Assembly: GCF_012726205.1 (NCBI RefSeq)
Contig: NZ_JAASAE010000007.1
Location: 197,895 to 261,894, forward strand
Direction of reading: 5' to 3'
Source: Rhodococcus sp. HNM0569
GTDB lineage: Bacteria > Actinomycetota > Actinomycetes > Mycobacteriales > Mycobacteriaceae
DNA length: 64,000 bases
This document shows, one piece after another, positions 8,222 to 16,024 of the stretch. The translations under genes were made by a program, and so were the position numbers. The notes beneath the pieces are model-generated. The model was not told the origin of the DNA, searched no databases, and was given only the letters and a program-made list of their open reading frames with translations. Within the stretch, counting starts at the first letter, position 1; each line of letters begins with the position of its first letter.

Positions 8222-8677
8222 CACGACGACCACCGCCCGCGAGAAGTGAACGACCGTTCGGCGTACGTGGACGGACGCGGCCGTACCGATACTGACAAAG
8301 ACATTCGACGATTCCTCCGCAAAGGCGCGGCGGCCGCACGAGATCGCGGACACCGGCACCCGGTTCGGTTTGCTCCCCGCTTCGGACTTCGATTCCCACC
8401 CCGACCACAGATTGAACACGTCCGCACGCCGATCGCCGAGGGGCACACGCAAGGACTGTCAACATTCACAGAGTTGGGCCGACACCCTTTCGTTACCGTA
8501 CCGTTGCGCACTCGCCGGCGCCACGCGGCGGCCGTCATGGAGCACCGGAAACCCGCCGCTACATGCGTGTTTCGCGTCGAGCGCTCGTGACCGGAATGCT
8601 TCCGGCGACACGCCGCCTGCGCCCGCACCGTTACGAACCCGCGTGTCGCGCGCGGCGCCCGTCGTCAGCTCCGAAGG
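8222..8677. other. 456-bp stretch without a convincing gene
   Basis: Open frames on both strands here are arginine-rich and lack family features. The minus strand frame upstream of the small protein at 7922-8221 could in principle extend its N-terminus to 8452. The region should contain that gene's promoter, and the 3' flank of the Sap-like gene that ends at 8678. I see no RNA gene, repeat or strong hairpin. Confidence 0.5.
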
Positions 8678-9349
8678 TCACCACACGGCGGTGTGGTGGA
8701 CGAGCGCGTCGACGACGAGCAGCGCGCCGATCACAAAGAAGATCACACGCACCGCCCGCGGGCCGTACCGCGTGAACACGCGCACCACCGCGAGATAGCG
8801 GCGCACCGCGCCGCGCGTGCGCCGCGTCGACAACACGAGGACGAGGACCGGCGGAATCAGCGCGAGAGCGCAGTACACGACGACGATCAGTGGCCACAGC
8901 ACCGGTCGCTGAGTCGACAGCAACGCGAGGCCCGCCAGATAAGGCACCGCCGTCGGCGCCTGCACGATGCCGATGACCGCGCCCGCGGCCGCGAGCACCC
9001 ACGGCTTCGAGCGCATCCGCGTCGCCCATTCCGGTGGCGTCCGGCTGCCGGACGGCAGCAACGCGAGCACCACGAGCACCACGCCGATCGCGAGCTCACC
9101 GCGATAGCGGGTCGCGTCGGTGAGCGTGAAGCCGAACCAGTCGGACAGGAACCCGAGACCGAGCACCGTGAGGATGCCGAAGGTCGTGGTGGAGACGAAC
9201 ACGCCGCCGAGGAACGCGAGAGCACGCGGCACCGCGGAACGGCGCGCCGCGCGGGCGTCGTACACGACCGCGACCGTGACGCCGACCAGCAGCACATCGA
9301 GCGAATCGAGGAATGCGAAGCCGAGCAACGCCACCAGCAGAGCCACCAC
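8678..9349 (-). CDS. GAP/Sap family membrane protein (LysE-like fold)
   Basis: A 223-residue protein with about six hydrophobic segments, beginning MVALLVALLGFAFLDSLDVLLVG. This is the GAP family ('sulfolipid-1-addressing protein' Sap of M. tuberculosis), related to LysE exporters. Family-typical signatures are the acidic FLDSLDVLL at the first membrane segment and GAVIGIVQAPTAVPYLAG in the fourth. Sap members help deliver glycolipids such as sulfolipid-1 or glycopeptidolipids to the surface; the substrate here is unknown. The gene is monocistronic and divergent from the sigma factor gene at 9500. Confidence 0.82.
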   Translation of the reverse strand: MVALLVALLGFAFLDSLDVLLVGVTVAVVYDARAARRSAVPRALAFLGGVFVSTTTFGILTVLGLGFLSDWFGFTLTDATRYRGELAIGVVLVVLALLPSGSRTPPEWATRMRSKPWVLAAAGAVIGIVQAPTAVPYLAGLALLSTQRPVLWPLIVVVYCALALIPPVLVLVLSTRRTRGAVRRYLAVVRVFTRYGPRAVRVIFFVIGALLVVDALVHHTAVW

Positions 9350-9499
9350 AATGCGGCAACCCTAGCGGGCTCGCCTGCGCCACCCCACGGGCGCCCACGA
9401 GCGGTCTACCGTCGGAACGGAGGCCGTTGATCGGGCCTGCTACCACGCGAGACGACAGCTGTTCTCTTCCGACACACCCGCAACGGAAGGAGTGAGCCT

Positions 9500-10339
9500 G
9501 TGGCCGATACGACACGTGGTGTCACCCTGGCAGCGCCGCGCGGACGGCGCCACGACGAGGAGGGTGCCGTCATCGACGCCGCTCTGGAAGCTCTGGCCGC
9601 GGTACCTCGTGAGCACCGGCTCGGCAGCGCCGCGTTCCGGAACGCCGTCGAGTGCGCCCTGCCGCTGTCCGACCGCATCGCGATGGGATACGCGGGACGC
9701 GGCCAGTCGGCCGAGGAACTGCGTCAGGTCGCCTATCTGGGCCTCGTGCAGGCGGTGCTCCGGTTCGACACGAGCCAGGGCACCCCCTTCGTCGCGTACG
9801 CGGTCCCCACCATCCGCGGCGAGATCCGCAGGTTCTTCCGGGACTGCACCTGGCCCGTGCACGTCAGCCGGCACGTGCGCGACATGCACGCGCGAGTCGG
9901 CCGGGCCGTCGACACGCTGTGCAACGAGCTCGGCCGCGCGCCGCGCGTCTCCGAGCTCGCCGAGCACCTCGGCATGCCGCACGACGAGACGTCGGACCTG
10001 CTGCTGGCGTGCGACACGTACCGCGTCGAGTCGCTCGACACCCCCGCACACGTCGATTCGCCGACCCCGGTGGGCGACACGATCGCGGACGACGCGCACG
10101 ACACGATCGACGCCGAATCGCGCGTCATGCTGCAGCACGCGATCCGCACGCTCACGCCGCAACGCAAGAAGATCGTGTACCTCCGATTCGTCGAGGATCT
10201 GACCCAGTCGCAGATCGCGAAACGCGTCGGATGCTCGCAGATGCAGATCTCGCGCGAGTTGCGGTCGTCGCTGTCCGAGATGCGCTCGGCGCTCGCGCCC
10301 GATGCGACGGACATCGCCGACGGACGCGAAAGCACATAG
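9500..10339 (+). CDS. RNA polymerase sigma factor, SigB/SigF/SigG family
   Basis: A 279-residue group 3 sigma factor. Region 2 includes LPLSDRIAMGYAGRGQSAEELRQVA split by the conserved GLVQAVLRFD, and the -10 recognition helix is in FVAYAVPTIRGEIRRFFRD. Region 3 begins at HVRDMHARVGRAVD, and region 4 has the helix-turn-helix LTQSQIAKRVGCSQMQISRELR. Factors of this type direct general stress responses in actinobacteria. The GTG start at 9500 is set by GGAAGGAG ending 7 bases before it. No anti-sigma (RsbW-type) gene is adjacent, which is unusual for SigF homologues. The small genes at 10459 and 10710 and the enzyme gene at 11020 follow in the same direction. Confidence 0.92.
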   Translation: MADTTRGVTLAAPRGRRHDEEGAVIDAALEALAAVPREHRLGSAAFRNAVECALPLSDRIAMGYAGRGQSAEELRQVAYLGLVQAVLRFDTSQGTPFVAYAVPTIRGEIRRFFRDCTWPVHVSRHVRDMHARVGRAVDTLCNELGRAPRVSELAEHLGMPHDETSDLLLACDTYRVESLDTPAHVDSPTPVGDTIADDAHDTIDAESRVMLQHAIRTLTPQRKKIVYLRFVEDLTQSQIAKRVGCSQMQISRELRSSLSEMRSALAPDATDIADGREST

Positions 10340-10458
10340 CGGCTGCCGACATTCGCGTGCGCCCGGCCCACGGCGAGCCGGATCCGGGGCACACTGGAGG
10401 GTGCACGGCGATCCACACCGCCGCGCCGGCACGACAACCACCCATCGAGGAGGTAGTG

Positions 10459-10665
10459 ATGGCCGAATACCGAGTGATCGATCCGACCGGAACGGTCGTC
10501 GAGACACGCGAGATCACCAGCGCCGAGGACGCGCACGCCTGGTTCGTCGACGTCCGCGCCGACAACACCGAACTCGGCTGGCGCATGGAAGTCCGCAGCG
10601 ACGATGCGGCCGGAGGGGACAGCGGCTGGTCCTTCTTCGACGACACCGAAGGCACCCCCGACTGA
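10459..10665 (+). CDS. small acidic hypothetical protein (68 aa)
   Basis: The ATG at 10459 follows GAGGAGGTAGTG, a strong ribosome site. The 68-residue product starts MAEYRVIDPTGTVVETREI and ends with an acidic WSFFDDTEGTPD. It has no cysteine, signal peptide or membrane segment; the alternation of charged beta-like segments suggests a small soluble fold. I do not recognise a family. It lies 119 bases after the sigma factor gene and 44 bases before the membrane protein gene at 10710, so it may belong to a stress-inducible unit. Confidence 0.7.
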   Translation: MAEYRVIDPTGTVVETREITSAEDAHAWFVDVRADNTELGWRMEVRSDDAAGGDSGWSFFDDTEGTPD

Positions 10666-10709
10666 TCGAAATCGCCTCCTGCGCACCACACGGCACGAAA
10701 GGAGTCCCC

Positions 10710-11018
10710 ATGACGGACCGAGGAGAACGCGGCCGCGCCAAGGCCGCGGAGAGCTTCCTGACGCTCGTGCTCGTGCTCGTCACCGTCGCGGCGGCGGGCG
10801 TCTTCCTCGTCGCCCTCGCGGGCGGTTACGAGGGGTGGAGCCTGATCGCGGGAATCGTCACACTCGTGTTCGCAGTGGTCACGATCGCCGTGTTCGTCGA
10901 CGGACGACGCCGCAAGCGCGCGTCGACGATCGTGTACACGCCGGACTCCCCCGACGTCACCGTGGAGGTCGACGCCGAGCGCGACGATGCCCCCAACCCG
11001 CGGGGCGAGGAGGGGTGA
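10710..11018 (+). CDS. small membrane protein with two transmembrane segments
   Basis: A 102-residue protein from the ATG at 10710, preceded by GAAAGGAG. After a charged N-terminus (MTDRGERGRAKAAESF) come two hydrophobic segments, LTLVLVLVTVAAAGVFLVAL and LIAGIVTLVFAVVTIAVFV, then a basic RRRKR and an acidic tail. No family is recognised. The stop codon is separated from the next start (11020) by a single base, so translation coupling with the haem-oxygenase-fold gene is likely. Confidence 0.75.
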   Translation: MTDRGERGRAKAAESFLTLVLVLVTVAAAGVFLVALAGGYEGWSLIAGIVTLVFAVVTIAVFVDGRRRKRASTIVYTPDSPDVTVEVDAERDDAPNPRGEEG

Positions 11019-11019
11019 C

Positions 11020-12021
11020 GTGAGCGCCGTGTCCGTGCCGTTGCCCTCCGCGCGCGGGCCGGCAGGCGAGGCGCTGTTCGACGCGCTGCGCCGATCCCCG
11101 GAGGCATCTCCCGGGCCGGACGTGCGGGTCGTCGAGCGTGGTGCGCTCGACCCCGAGGACCTGCATTCGGCGTTGTACTGCGCGTACGAGCTGCACTACC
11201 GCGGTTTCACCGACGTCGACGACGCGTGGGAGTGGGCCCCGGCACTGCTCGCATTCCGGCACCACCTGGAACAGGCGTTCCTGGAGGACCTGCGCGCGCA
11301 CGTGCCCGGCGGCAGGGACGCCGACGCCGCGCTCGCCGCGCTCACCTACGTGTCCCCGTCACCGGGCGGGCTGGGCGGTCATCTGCGCGCCGAGGGCACG
11401 TGGGAGCAGATGCGCGAGACGTTCGCGCACCGTTCGCTGTACCACCTCAAGGAGGCCGATCCGCACGCGTGGGTCATCCCACGCCTGCAAGGCAATGCCA
11501 AGGCCGCGATGGTGGCTGTCGAGTTCGACGAGTTCGGCGGCGGCCGCGGCGACCGCATGCACGCGCAGCTGTTCGCCGACCTCATGGCCGCGGCCGGCCT
11601 CGACGACGGCTACCTCGCCTATCTCGACCGGGTGCCGGCCGAGCCGCTCGCGATCGTGAACTTCATGTCGATGTGCGGACTGCACCGGTCGCTGCGCGGC
11701 GCTCTCGTCGGGCATTTCGCCGACGTCGAGACCACGTCGTCGCCCGGATCACGCACGATGGTCGAAGCGCTGCAACGCATGTCGGCACCCGACGCATGCG
11801 TGCACTTCTACGCCGAACACGTCGAAGCCGACGCGGTGCACGAGCAGATCGTGCGACATGACGTCGTCGGAGATCTGCTCGCGCGCGAGCCGCATCTCGA
11901 GCCGGACGTCGTATTCGGGATCGAGGCAACCGAACTGCTCGAGCAACGGCTCGCCGATCGGCTGATCGGCAGCTGGCGGCGCGCCGAAAGTTCCCTTCTC
12001 CCTGCGCCGGTCGGCGTGTGA
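11020..12021 (+). CDS. iron-containing redox enzyme family protein (haem-oxygenase-like fold)
   Basis: A 333-residue protein of the 'iron-containing redox enzyme' family (Haem_oxygenas_2), related to non-haem di-iron oxidases of the haem-oxygenase-like superfamily. Visible conserved segments are FRHHLEQAFLEDL, AHRSLYHLKEADPHAWVIPR with a likely metal His/Glu set, VEFDEFGGGRGDRMHAQLF, and HFYAEHVEADAVHEQ near the C-terminus. The substrate is unknown. The GTG start at 11020 lies just after GAGGAGGGG and one base past the preceding stop, so it is translated with the small membrane protein. The frame is open slightly upstream but the GTG has the ribosome site. Confidence 0.82.
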   Translation: MSAVSVPLPSARGPAGEALFDALRRSPEASPGPDVRVVERGALDPEDLHSALYCAYELHYRGFTDVDDAWEWAPALLAFRHHLEQAFLEDLRAHVPGGRDADAALAALTYVSPSPGGLGGHLRAEGTWEQMRETFAHRSLYHLKEADPHAWVIPRLQGNAKAAMVAVEFDEFGGGRGDRMHAQLFADLMAAAGLDDGYLAYLDRVPAEPLAIVNFMSMCGLHRSLRGALVGHFADVETTSSPGSRTMVEALQRMSAPDACVHFYAEHVEADAVHEQIVRHDVVGDLLAREPHLEPDVVFGIEATELLEQRLADRLIGSWRRAESSLLPAPVGV

Positions 12022-12024
12022 ACG

Positions 12025-12240
12025 CTAGCCGCCCTCGCTGCGCTCCACCGGCTTCCGTCGACGATGACTCGTGTCGCACAACGGATAGATGCCGCTGCGC
12101 TTGCAGCGGCACATCGCGACGGTGAACCGGTCCGAGCGGACCGTGGCGCCGTCCTCGGTGACGATCTCGACCGGCCCGTCGATGAGCGCCGGTCCACCGG
12201 GAACCAGTCGCACACGGCGGCAGTCGCGCTGCGGGCTCAT
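12025..12240 (-). CDS. CDGSH iron-sulfur domain protein
   Basis: A 71-residue protein carrying the complete [2Fe-2S] CDGSH motif CRCKRSGIYPLCDTSH at about residues 44-59 (three Cys and one His ligand, here with CDTSH). Such proteins are small redox or cluster-transfer proteins of the mitoNEET type. There is a single domain and no membrane anchor. Its ATG overlaps the stop of the methyltransferase gene by four bases (12237-12240), so the two are cotranslated. The neighbouring convergent gene is an iron-containing oxidase-like protein, a suggestive but unproven link. Confidence 0.92.
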   Translation of the reverse strand: MSPQRDCRRVRLVPGGPALIDGPVEIVTEDGATVRSDRFTVAMCRCKRSGIYPLCDTSHRRRKPVERSEGG

Positions 12241-12917
12241 GCCGGACGCACCCCGCCGACCACCACGATCTCCTCGGTCGTCTGGCCGGCGTCGAGGAAT
12301 CCACGGTTCTCGAGCATTCCTCTCCTGCTCGACAGCACCGGTCCGAACGGGATCTCGCGGCGCAACCGGACGTCGGCACGCAGGCCGTGCTCCTCGAGCA
12401 TCACCAGGGTCTTCTCGACGTCACTGAGCGCCGACTGCGCGACGAGGACCGTGCCGCCGGGTTCGAGCAGGTCGGCCGCGGCAGCACACACCCGATCGAG
12501 CAGGGCACGGCCGTCCACGCCCGCGTCCCACGCCCGCTGCCTGCCGGCTGCAGGCAGGCGGTCGCGCACCGCGGGCACATAAGGCGGATTGGAGACGACG
12601 AGGTGGTAGCGGTTACCCGCGACGGGTTCGGTGAGATCGCCACGCCGGACGTCGATCGACGTGTTCGCGAGGCGCGCGTTGAGGCGTGCCGTCGCCACCG
12701 CCCGGCGCGAGACGTCGACGGCCGTCACACTCTCGGCGCCGCACTGGGCGGCATGGATCGCCAACGCGCCGGTCCCGGTGCACAGGTCGATCACGCGGGC
12801 ATCGGGTGGCACCGAATGCGCCGAGATCGCGTCGCGCATCAGCTGCGTATCGTCTTGCGGCCGATACACTCCGGGAAGTCGCATCAGGGGCACTCGGCCC
12901 TGGGGGATTCGCAGCAT
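12237..12917 (-). CDS. HemK2/PrmC-like class I SAM methyltransferase
   Basis: From the ATG at 12917 the product has 226 residues. The SAM-binding motif DLCTGTGAL lies at about 44-52 and the glutamine/adenine-type catalytic tetrapeptide NPPY at 110-113, with VVSNPPYVP typical of the HemK2/PrmC group that methylates a Gln in release factors. There is no N-terminal PrmC helical domain, so it resembles the short HemK2/Mtq2 form. The substrate could be a protein Gln or a nucleic acid. The frame is open upstream to 13076 but that part overlaps the glutamate synthase-like gene. It is translationally coupled to the CDGSH gene. Confidence 0.85.
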   Translation of the reverse strand: MLRIPQGRVPLMRLPGVYRPQDDTQLMRDAISAHSVPPDARVIDLCTGTGALAIHAAQCGAESVTAVDVSRRAVATARLNARLANTSIDVRRGDLTEPVAGNRYHLVVSNPPYVPAVRDRLPAAGRQRAWDAGVDGRALLDRVCAAAADLLEPGGTVLVAQSALSDVEKTLVMLEEHGLRADVRLRREIPFGPVLSSRRGMLENRGFLDAGQTTEEIVVVGGVRPA

Positions 12918-13035
12918 GTCTCTCCCGTCTCCGCTCTCGATACTGGCACGGCATGCGAGTGCGGTGGGTTGGAACTGCGGGTGGGCTGGAACGCTCGGGG
13001 AGGTACCCGACGGACGATCTCGCGAAACCGGCCCA

Positions 13036-14628
13036 CTACACGGCACCCGGCCGGAACGAGTCGGGCGACGCGGCAAGCCAGTCGGCTTGCCAACTCGCGG
13101 GTGGGTCGGCCAGCAGGGCGCCGGGCTCGAGCCATTCGTAGAGTTCGGTGTAGGAGCGGATGGTCGTCGGGTCGATCTTCTTGCGCAGCATGTCCGTCGT
13201 CAGCGTCGCGGGATCGCTCACGCCCATCGACGCCATGATCTGCACCGCCTGACGCACCGTGTTCTCGTGGTACCGGTACGCGCGGACCGACTTGTCGTCG
13301 ACGTCGAGGGCGCGGGCGCGCCGCGGGTCCTGCGTCGCGACGCCCACCGGGCACGTGTTGGTGTGGCACCGTTGCGCCTGGATGCAGCCGACGGCCATCA
13401 TCATCGCGCGGGCCGAGTTGGTGTAGTCGGCGCCCTGGATCAGCCGTTTGACGATGTCCGTGCCGGTGGCCACCTTGCCGCTCGCACCGATCGTGATGCG
13501 GTCGCGTAGACCGGTCGCGACAAGCGCGTTGTGCACCGTCATGAGGCCGTCGGTGAGCGGCAGGCCCACATTGTCCTCGTATTCGAGGGGCGCGGCGGCC
13601 GTACCGCCCTCCGCGCCGTCGACGATCACGAAATCCGGTGTCGTGCCTTCCTCGAGCATCGCTTTGCAGATCGCGAGGAATTCGACGCGCGAGCCGACAC
13701 ACAGTTTGAAACCGACCGGCTTGCCGGTGGACAGCTCGCGCAAGCGCGCGACGAACCTCACGAGCTCGCGCGGTGTGTGGAATGCGGAATGCGCTGCGGG
13801 ACTGACACATTTCTCGTGCGCGGGTACGCCGCGATAGCGTGCGATCTCGTCGCTCACCTTCGCGGCCGGAAGAACGCCGCCGACTCCGGGTTTCGCGCCC
13901 TGACTGAGTTTGATCGAGATCGCCTTGACGTGCTCGTGCGCCGACTTGTACTCGAACACCGCGGGATCGAAGCGGCCGTCGTCGGTGCGGGTGCCGAAAT
14001 AACCCGATCCGATCTCCCACACGATGTCGCCGCCGCCGTCGAGGTGGTGCGGCGTCAGCCCGCCTTCCCCGGTGTCGTGCGCGAACCCGCCGAGCGCCGC
14101 GCCCCGGTTGAGCGCGCGCAACGCATTGCCCGACAGCGCACCGAAACTCATCGACGACACATTCAGCAGCGACATCGAATACGGCTTGCTGCAGTCGGGG
14201 CCGCCGATCGTGACGCGCGGCGCGTCGTCGGGCTCCGGCACGGGTGCGGCCGAGTGGACGAGATACTCGTATCCGACGTCGCCTATGTCGCGTTCGGTTC
14301 CGAACGACAGCTCGCCGTGGATGTTCTTCGCCCGCTCGTACACGACGGTACGGACGTCCCGATCGAACGGGCGGCCGTCGACATCCCGCTCGACGAAATA
14401 CTGCTGCAACTCGGGACGCAGCCGCTCGAGCAGGAATCGCAGGTGCCCGAGCACCGGATAGTTCCGCAGCACCGAGTGCCGGGTCTGCACGACGTCGTAC
14501 GCCCCCACCGCGAGCAGCGATGCGAGCACCGCGACCACGAGCCACCAGCCCCAGCCGCCGAGGAGCGCTGCCACCAAGGCCGCCATGAACGCCAGCGCCA
14601 CGGCACCGACAGGGACGAAGCGCAGCAT
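13036..14628 (-). CDS. FMN-binding glutamate synthase family protein
   Basis: A 530-residue protein with two N-terminal membrane segments (within residues 5-45) and a TIM-barrel FMN domain like that of the glutamate synthase large subunit. Family marks are SMSFGALSGNALRALNRGA, HDTGEGGLTPHH, SIKLSQGAKPGVGGVLP and the [3Fe-4S] cysteine pattern C-x5-C-x4-C in CIQAQRCHTNTCPVG. The amidotransferase domain is absent, so it is not a complete GOGAT by itself; the reaction of these short membrane-anchored forms is not established. It stands alone; a perfect 18-bp inverted repeat lies about 115 bases upstream. Confidence 0.9.
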   Translation of the reverse strand: MLRFVPVGAVALAFMAALVAALLGGWGWWLVVAVLASLLAVGAYDVVQTRHSVLRNYPVLGHLRFLLERLRPELQQYFVERDVDGRPFDRDVRTVVYERAKNIHGELSFGTERDIGDVGYEYLVHSAAPVPEPDDAPRVTIGGPDCSKPYSMSLLNVSSMSFGALSGNALRALNRGAALGGFAHDTGEGGLTPHHLDGGGDIVWEIGSGYFGTRTDDGRFDPAVFEYKSAHEHVKAISIKLSQGAKPGVGGVLPAAKVSDEIARYRGVPAHEKCVSPAAHSAFHTPRELVRFVARLRELSTGKPVGFKLCVGSRVEFLAICKAMLEEGTTPDFVIVDGAEGGTAAAPLEYEDNVGLPLTDGLMTVHNALVATGLRDRITIGASGKVATGTDIVKRLIQGADYTNSARAMMMAVGCIQAQRCHTNTCPVGVATQDPRRARALDVDDKSVRAYRYHENTVRQAVQIMASMGVSDPATLTTDMLRKKIDPTTIRSYTELYEWLEPGALLADPPASWQADWLAASPDSFRPGAV

Positions 14629-14742
14629 CGCTCACCTCCCAGCAGCGTGCGCACCGGCTCGTGCCGTCCACGTTAGCCCCGGGCATCGGCGGGGGCGGCG
14701 CTGTTGCGGCCCGCGTCCACTGGCGGCGACGAGGCCACTGAC

Positions 14743-14807
14743 GCGTCGAACGGGCGGTTTCGCAGAGAGCTACTCGGGCGATGGCTGCAAAACCGCCCGT
14801 TCGACGC
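14743..14807. repeat. perfect 18-bp inverted repeat with 29-base spacer
   Basis: The left arm at 14743-14760 and the right arm at 14790-14807 are exact reverse complements (arm core GAACGGGCGGTTT). It lies between the glutamate synthase-like gene (start 14628) and the tRNA-Arg terminator hairpin (14813-14850). A stem of this length could be a terminator, an operator for a large dimer, or a small mobile element remnant. A second copy was not seen in the window. Confidence 0.75.
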
Positions 14808-14812
14808 ACGAA

Positions 14813-14850
14813 GAAGCCCCGGAATCGCATATCGCGAACTCCGGGGCTTC
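14813..14850 (-). terminator. terminator hairpin after tRNA-Arg
   Basis: GAAGCCCCGG (14813-14822) and CCGGGGCTTC (14841-14850) make a perfect 10-bp stem with an 18-base loop, 7 bases beyond the 3' end of tRNA-Arg on the minus strand, followed by a short TTCGT. It should end the Ser-Arg tRNA transcript. Confidence 0.8.
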
Positions 14851-14857
14851 TCGAATG

Positions 14858-14930
14858 TGCGCCCGAAGGGATTCGAACCCCTAACCTTCTGATCCGTAGT
14901 CAGATGCTCTATCCGTTGAGCTACGGGCGC
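14858..14930 (-). tRNA. tRNA-Arg (anticodon ACG)
   Basis: The minus strand folds into a complete 73-base cloverleaf: acceptor GCGCCCG paired with CGGGCGC, D arm, anticodon stem TCTGA/TCAGA around the loop CTACGGA, and T arm with GGTTCGAATCC. The discriminator is A. CCA is not encoded. ACG is the substrate of TadA, whose gene is at the left edge of the window. Confidence 0.96.
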
Positions 14931-14978
14931 ATGTGTTCAGTTTTCTTCACTCGCCGATCCATTGCTGGACCGGCGTGG

Positions 14979-15067
14979 CGGAGGCGAGAGGATTTGAACC
15001 TCCGGTCCCCCGCAAAGGGGACAACTCATTAGCAGTGAGTCCCATTCGGCCGCTCTGGCACGCCTCC
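14979..15067 (-). tRNA. tRNA-Ser (anticodon GCT)
   Basis: An 89-base type II tRNA with a long variable arm. Acceptor GGAGGCG (from 15067) pairs with CGCCTCC; anticodon stem ACTCA/TGAGT holds loop CTGCTAA; the T arm contains GGTTCAAATCC. The discriminator is G and the next three bases (14978-14976) read CCA on the minus strand, so the 3' CCA is encoded. It precedes tRNA-Arg on the same strand by 48 bases. Confidence 0.96.
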
Positions 15068-15164
15068 CTGGGGGGTTTCGATTCTCTCGAACCGCCGAGC
15101 GGAAAGATTACACAGGTTTACCCTCCAATGGCAAAACGGGTGGTCAGAGCGCATAACGGGGTGC

Positions 15165-15887
15165 TCAGCGGAGGTTGCCGTCGAACCACTCGAAGACGCG
15201 TTCCTGCGCGTCGAGGACGGTCTCGTCCTCGGGGTTCGGTTCCGCGATGATCGACGGTTCCGACCGCCGGTGCACCAGCCTCGGGTACGACACGACGAGC
15301 GCGGCCACCTCGGCCCCCGCCGCGGCATCGCGCAGTTGCTCGACGTGATCGGGCGGCGAGTCCGCGTCGTCGTCGCCGTAGAGGCCGAGCCACGGCGACC
15401 GCAGCGATCGCACCGCATCGACCAGACGCGGCGCGTCGGGCGACAGCGGCTCGAGCACGCCGCGTGCGGCGACGCTCACCGCGGCCCCGACCGGGCGATG
15501 CACCGCGACGGTGACCGCACCGGTACCCGCGTTGTCGAAGCCGAGAACACCCACGCGGTCGGCCTCGATGCCGTACCGGTCGGCCACCCATGCGCAGGCC
15601 GCGTCGAAGGCCGCGAACAGGTCGTCGCCGTACACGCCGTCGTCCGTGGGACTCGCGCTGTGGAACAGGTCGGGCGCGACGGCGACCCAGCCCTCCGCGG
15701 CGAGCGAACCCAGCAGGTCCTGCACCGCGTCGCCGAACGCGCGGCTCTCGTGCAGCACGACGATGCCGCCCCGCACCGGCCGGCCGTCCGGCTCGGCGAC
15801 GGTCAGCGGGATCCGGCCTGCGTCGCCGACCGCCGCCTCCGCACTCTCCGGATGCAGCGGCACATTCACGGTGAAGGTCCCCGGCAT
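15165..15887 (-). CDS. dienelactone hydrolase family protein
   Basis: A 240-residue alpha/beta hydrolase of the dienelactone hydrolase family, counted from the ATG at 15887. Conserved parts are GGIVVLHESRAFGD (Glu47 at the position of the activating Glu), VAVAPDLFHS, and the nucleophile elbow GVLGFDNAG. In classical enzymes the elbow reads GxCxGG with a Cys nucleophile; here the corresponding residue appears to be Asp118. LGLYGDDDADSP carries the acid and the VHRRSEP region near the C-terminus a possible His. The substrate is unknown and hydrolase activity cannot be assumed. It is divergent from the aminotransferase gene. Confidence 0.75.
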   Translation of the reverse strand: MPGTFTVNVPLHPESAEAAVGDAGRIPLTVAEPDGRPVRGGIVVLHESRAFGDAVQDLLGSLAAEGWVAVAPDLFHSASPTDDGVYGDDLFAAFDAACAWVADRYGIEADRVGVLGFDNAGTGAVTVAVHRPVGAAVSVAARGVLEPLSPDAPRLVDAVRSLRSPWLGLYGDDDADSPPDHVEQLRDAAAGAEVAALVVSYPRLVHRRSEPSIIAEPNPEDETVLDAQERVFEWFDGNLR

Positions 15888-15965
15888 AAACTCATGCTGC
15901 CACCGGCCGCGGGCGCCGCGCACCGATTGCGCGCAACCGGATACCGCACTGATACCGCCACTGCC

Positions 15966-15990
15966 TGGGAGGTCTCGAACAGGCCTCCCA
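15966..15990. promoter_or_regulatory. 7-bp inverted repeat in the divergent promoter region
   Basis: TGGGAGG (15966-15972) and CCTCCCA (15984-15990) are perfect inverted arms 11 bases apart, in the 137-bp gap between the divergent dienelactone-hydrolase-like and aminotransferase genes. Possible operator; no other evidence. Confidence 0.3.
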
Positions 15991-16024
15991 CCGGGCGTGC
16001 AGCGGCGGAGCGCATAATCGCCGT

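Noticed and set aside
8370..8798. A possible plus-strand gene between the small membrane protein and the Sap-like gene.
   Set aside because: The frame is Ser/Arg/Thr-rich, overlaps the Sap-like gene antisense, and has no ribosome site or family feature.
14743..14807. The 18-bp inverted repeat as a tRNA attachment site of an integrated element.
   Set aside because: No integrase gene is in the window and the repeat does not duplicate any tRNA 3' end sequence.
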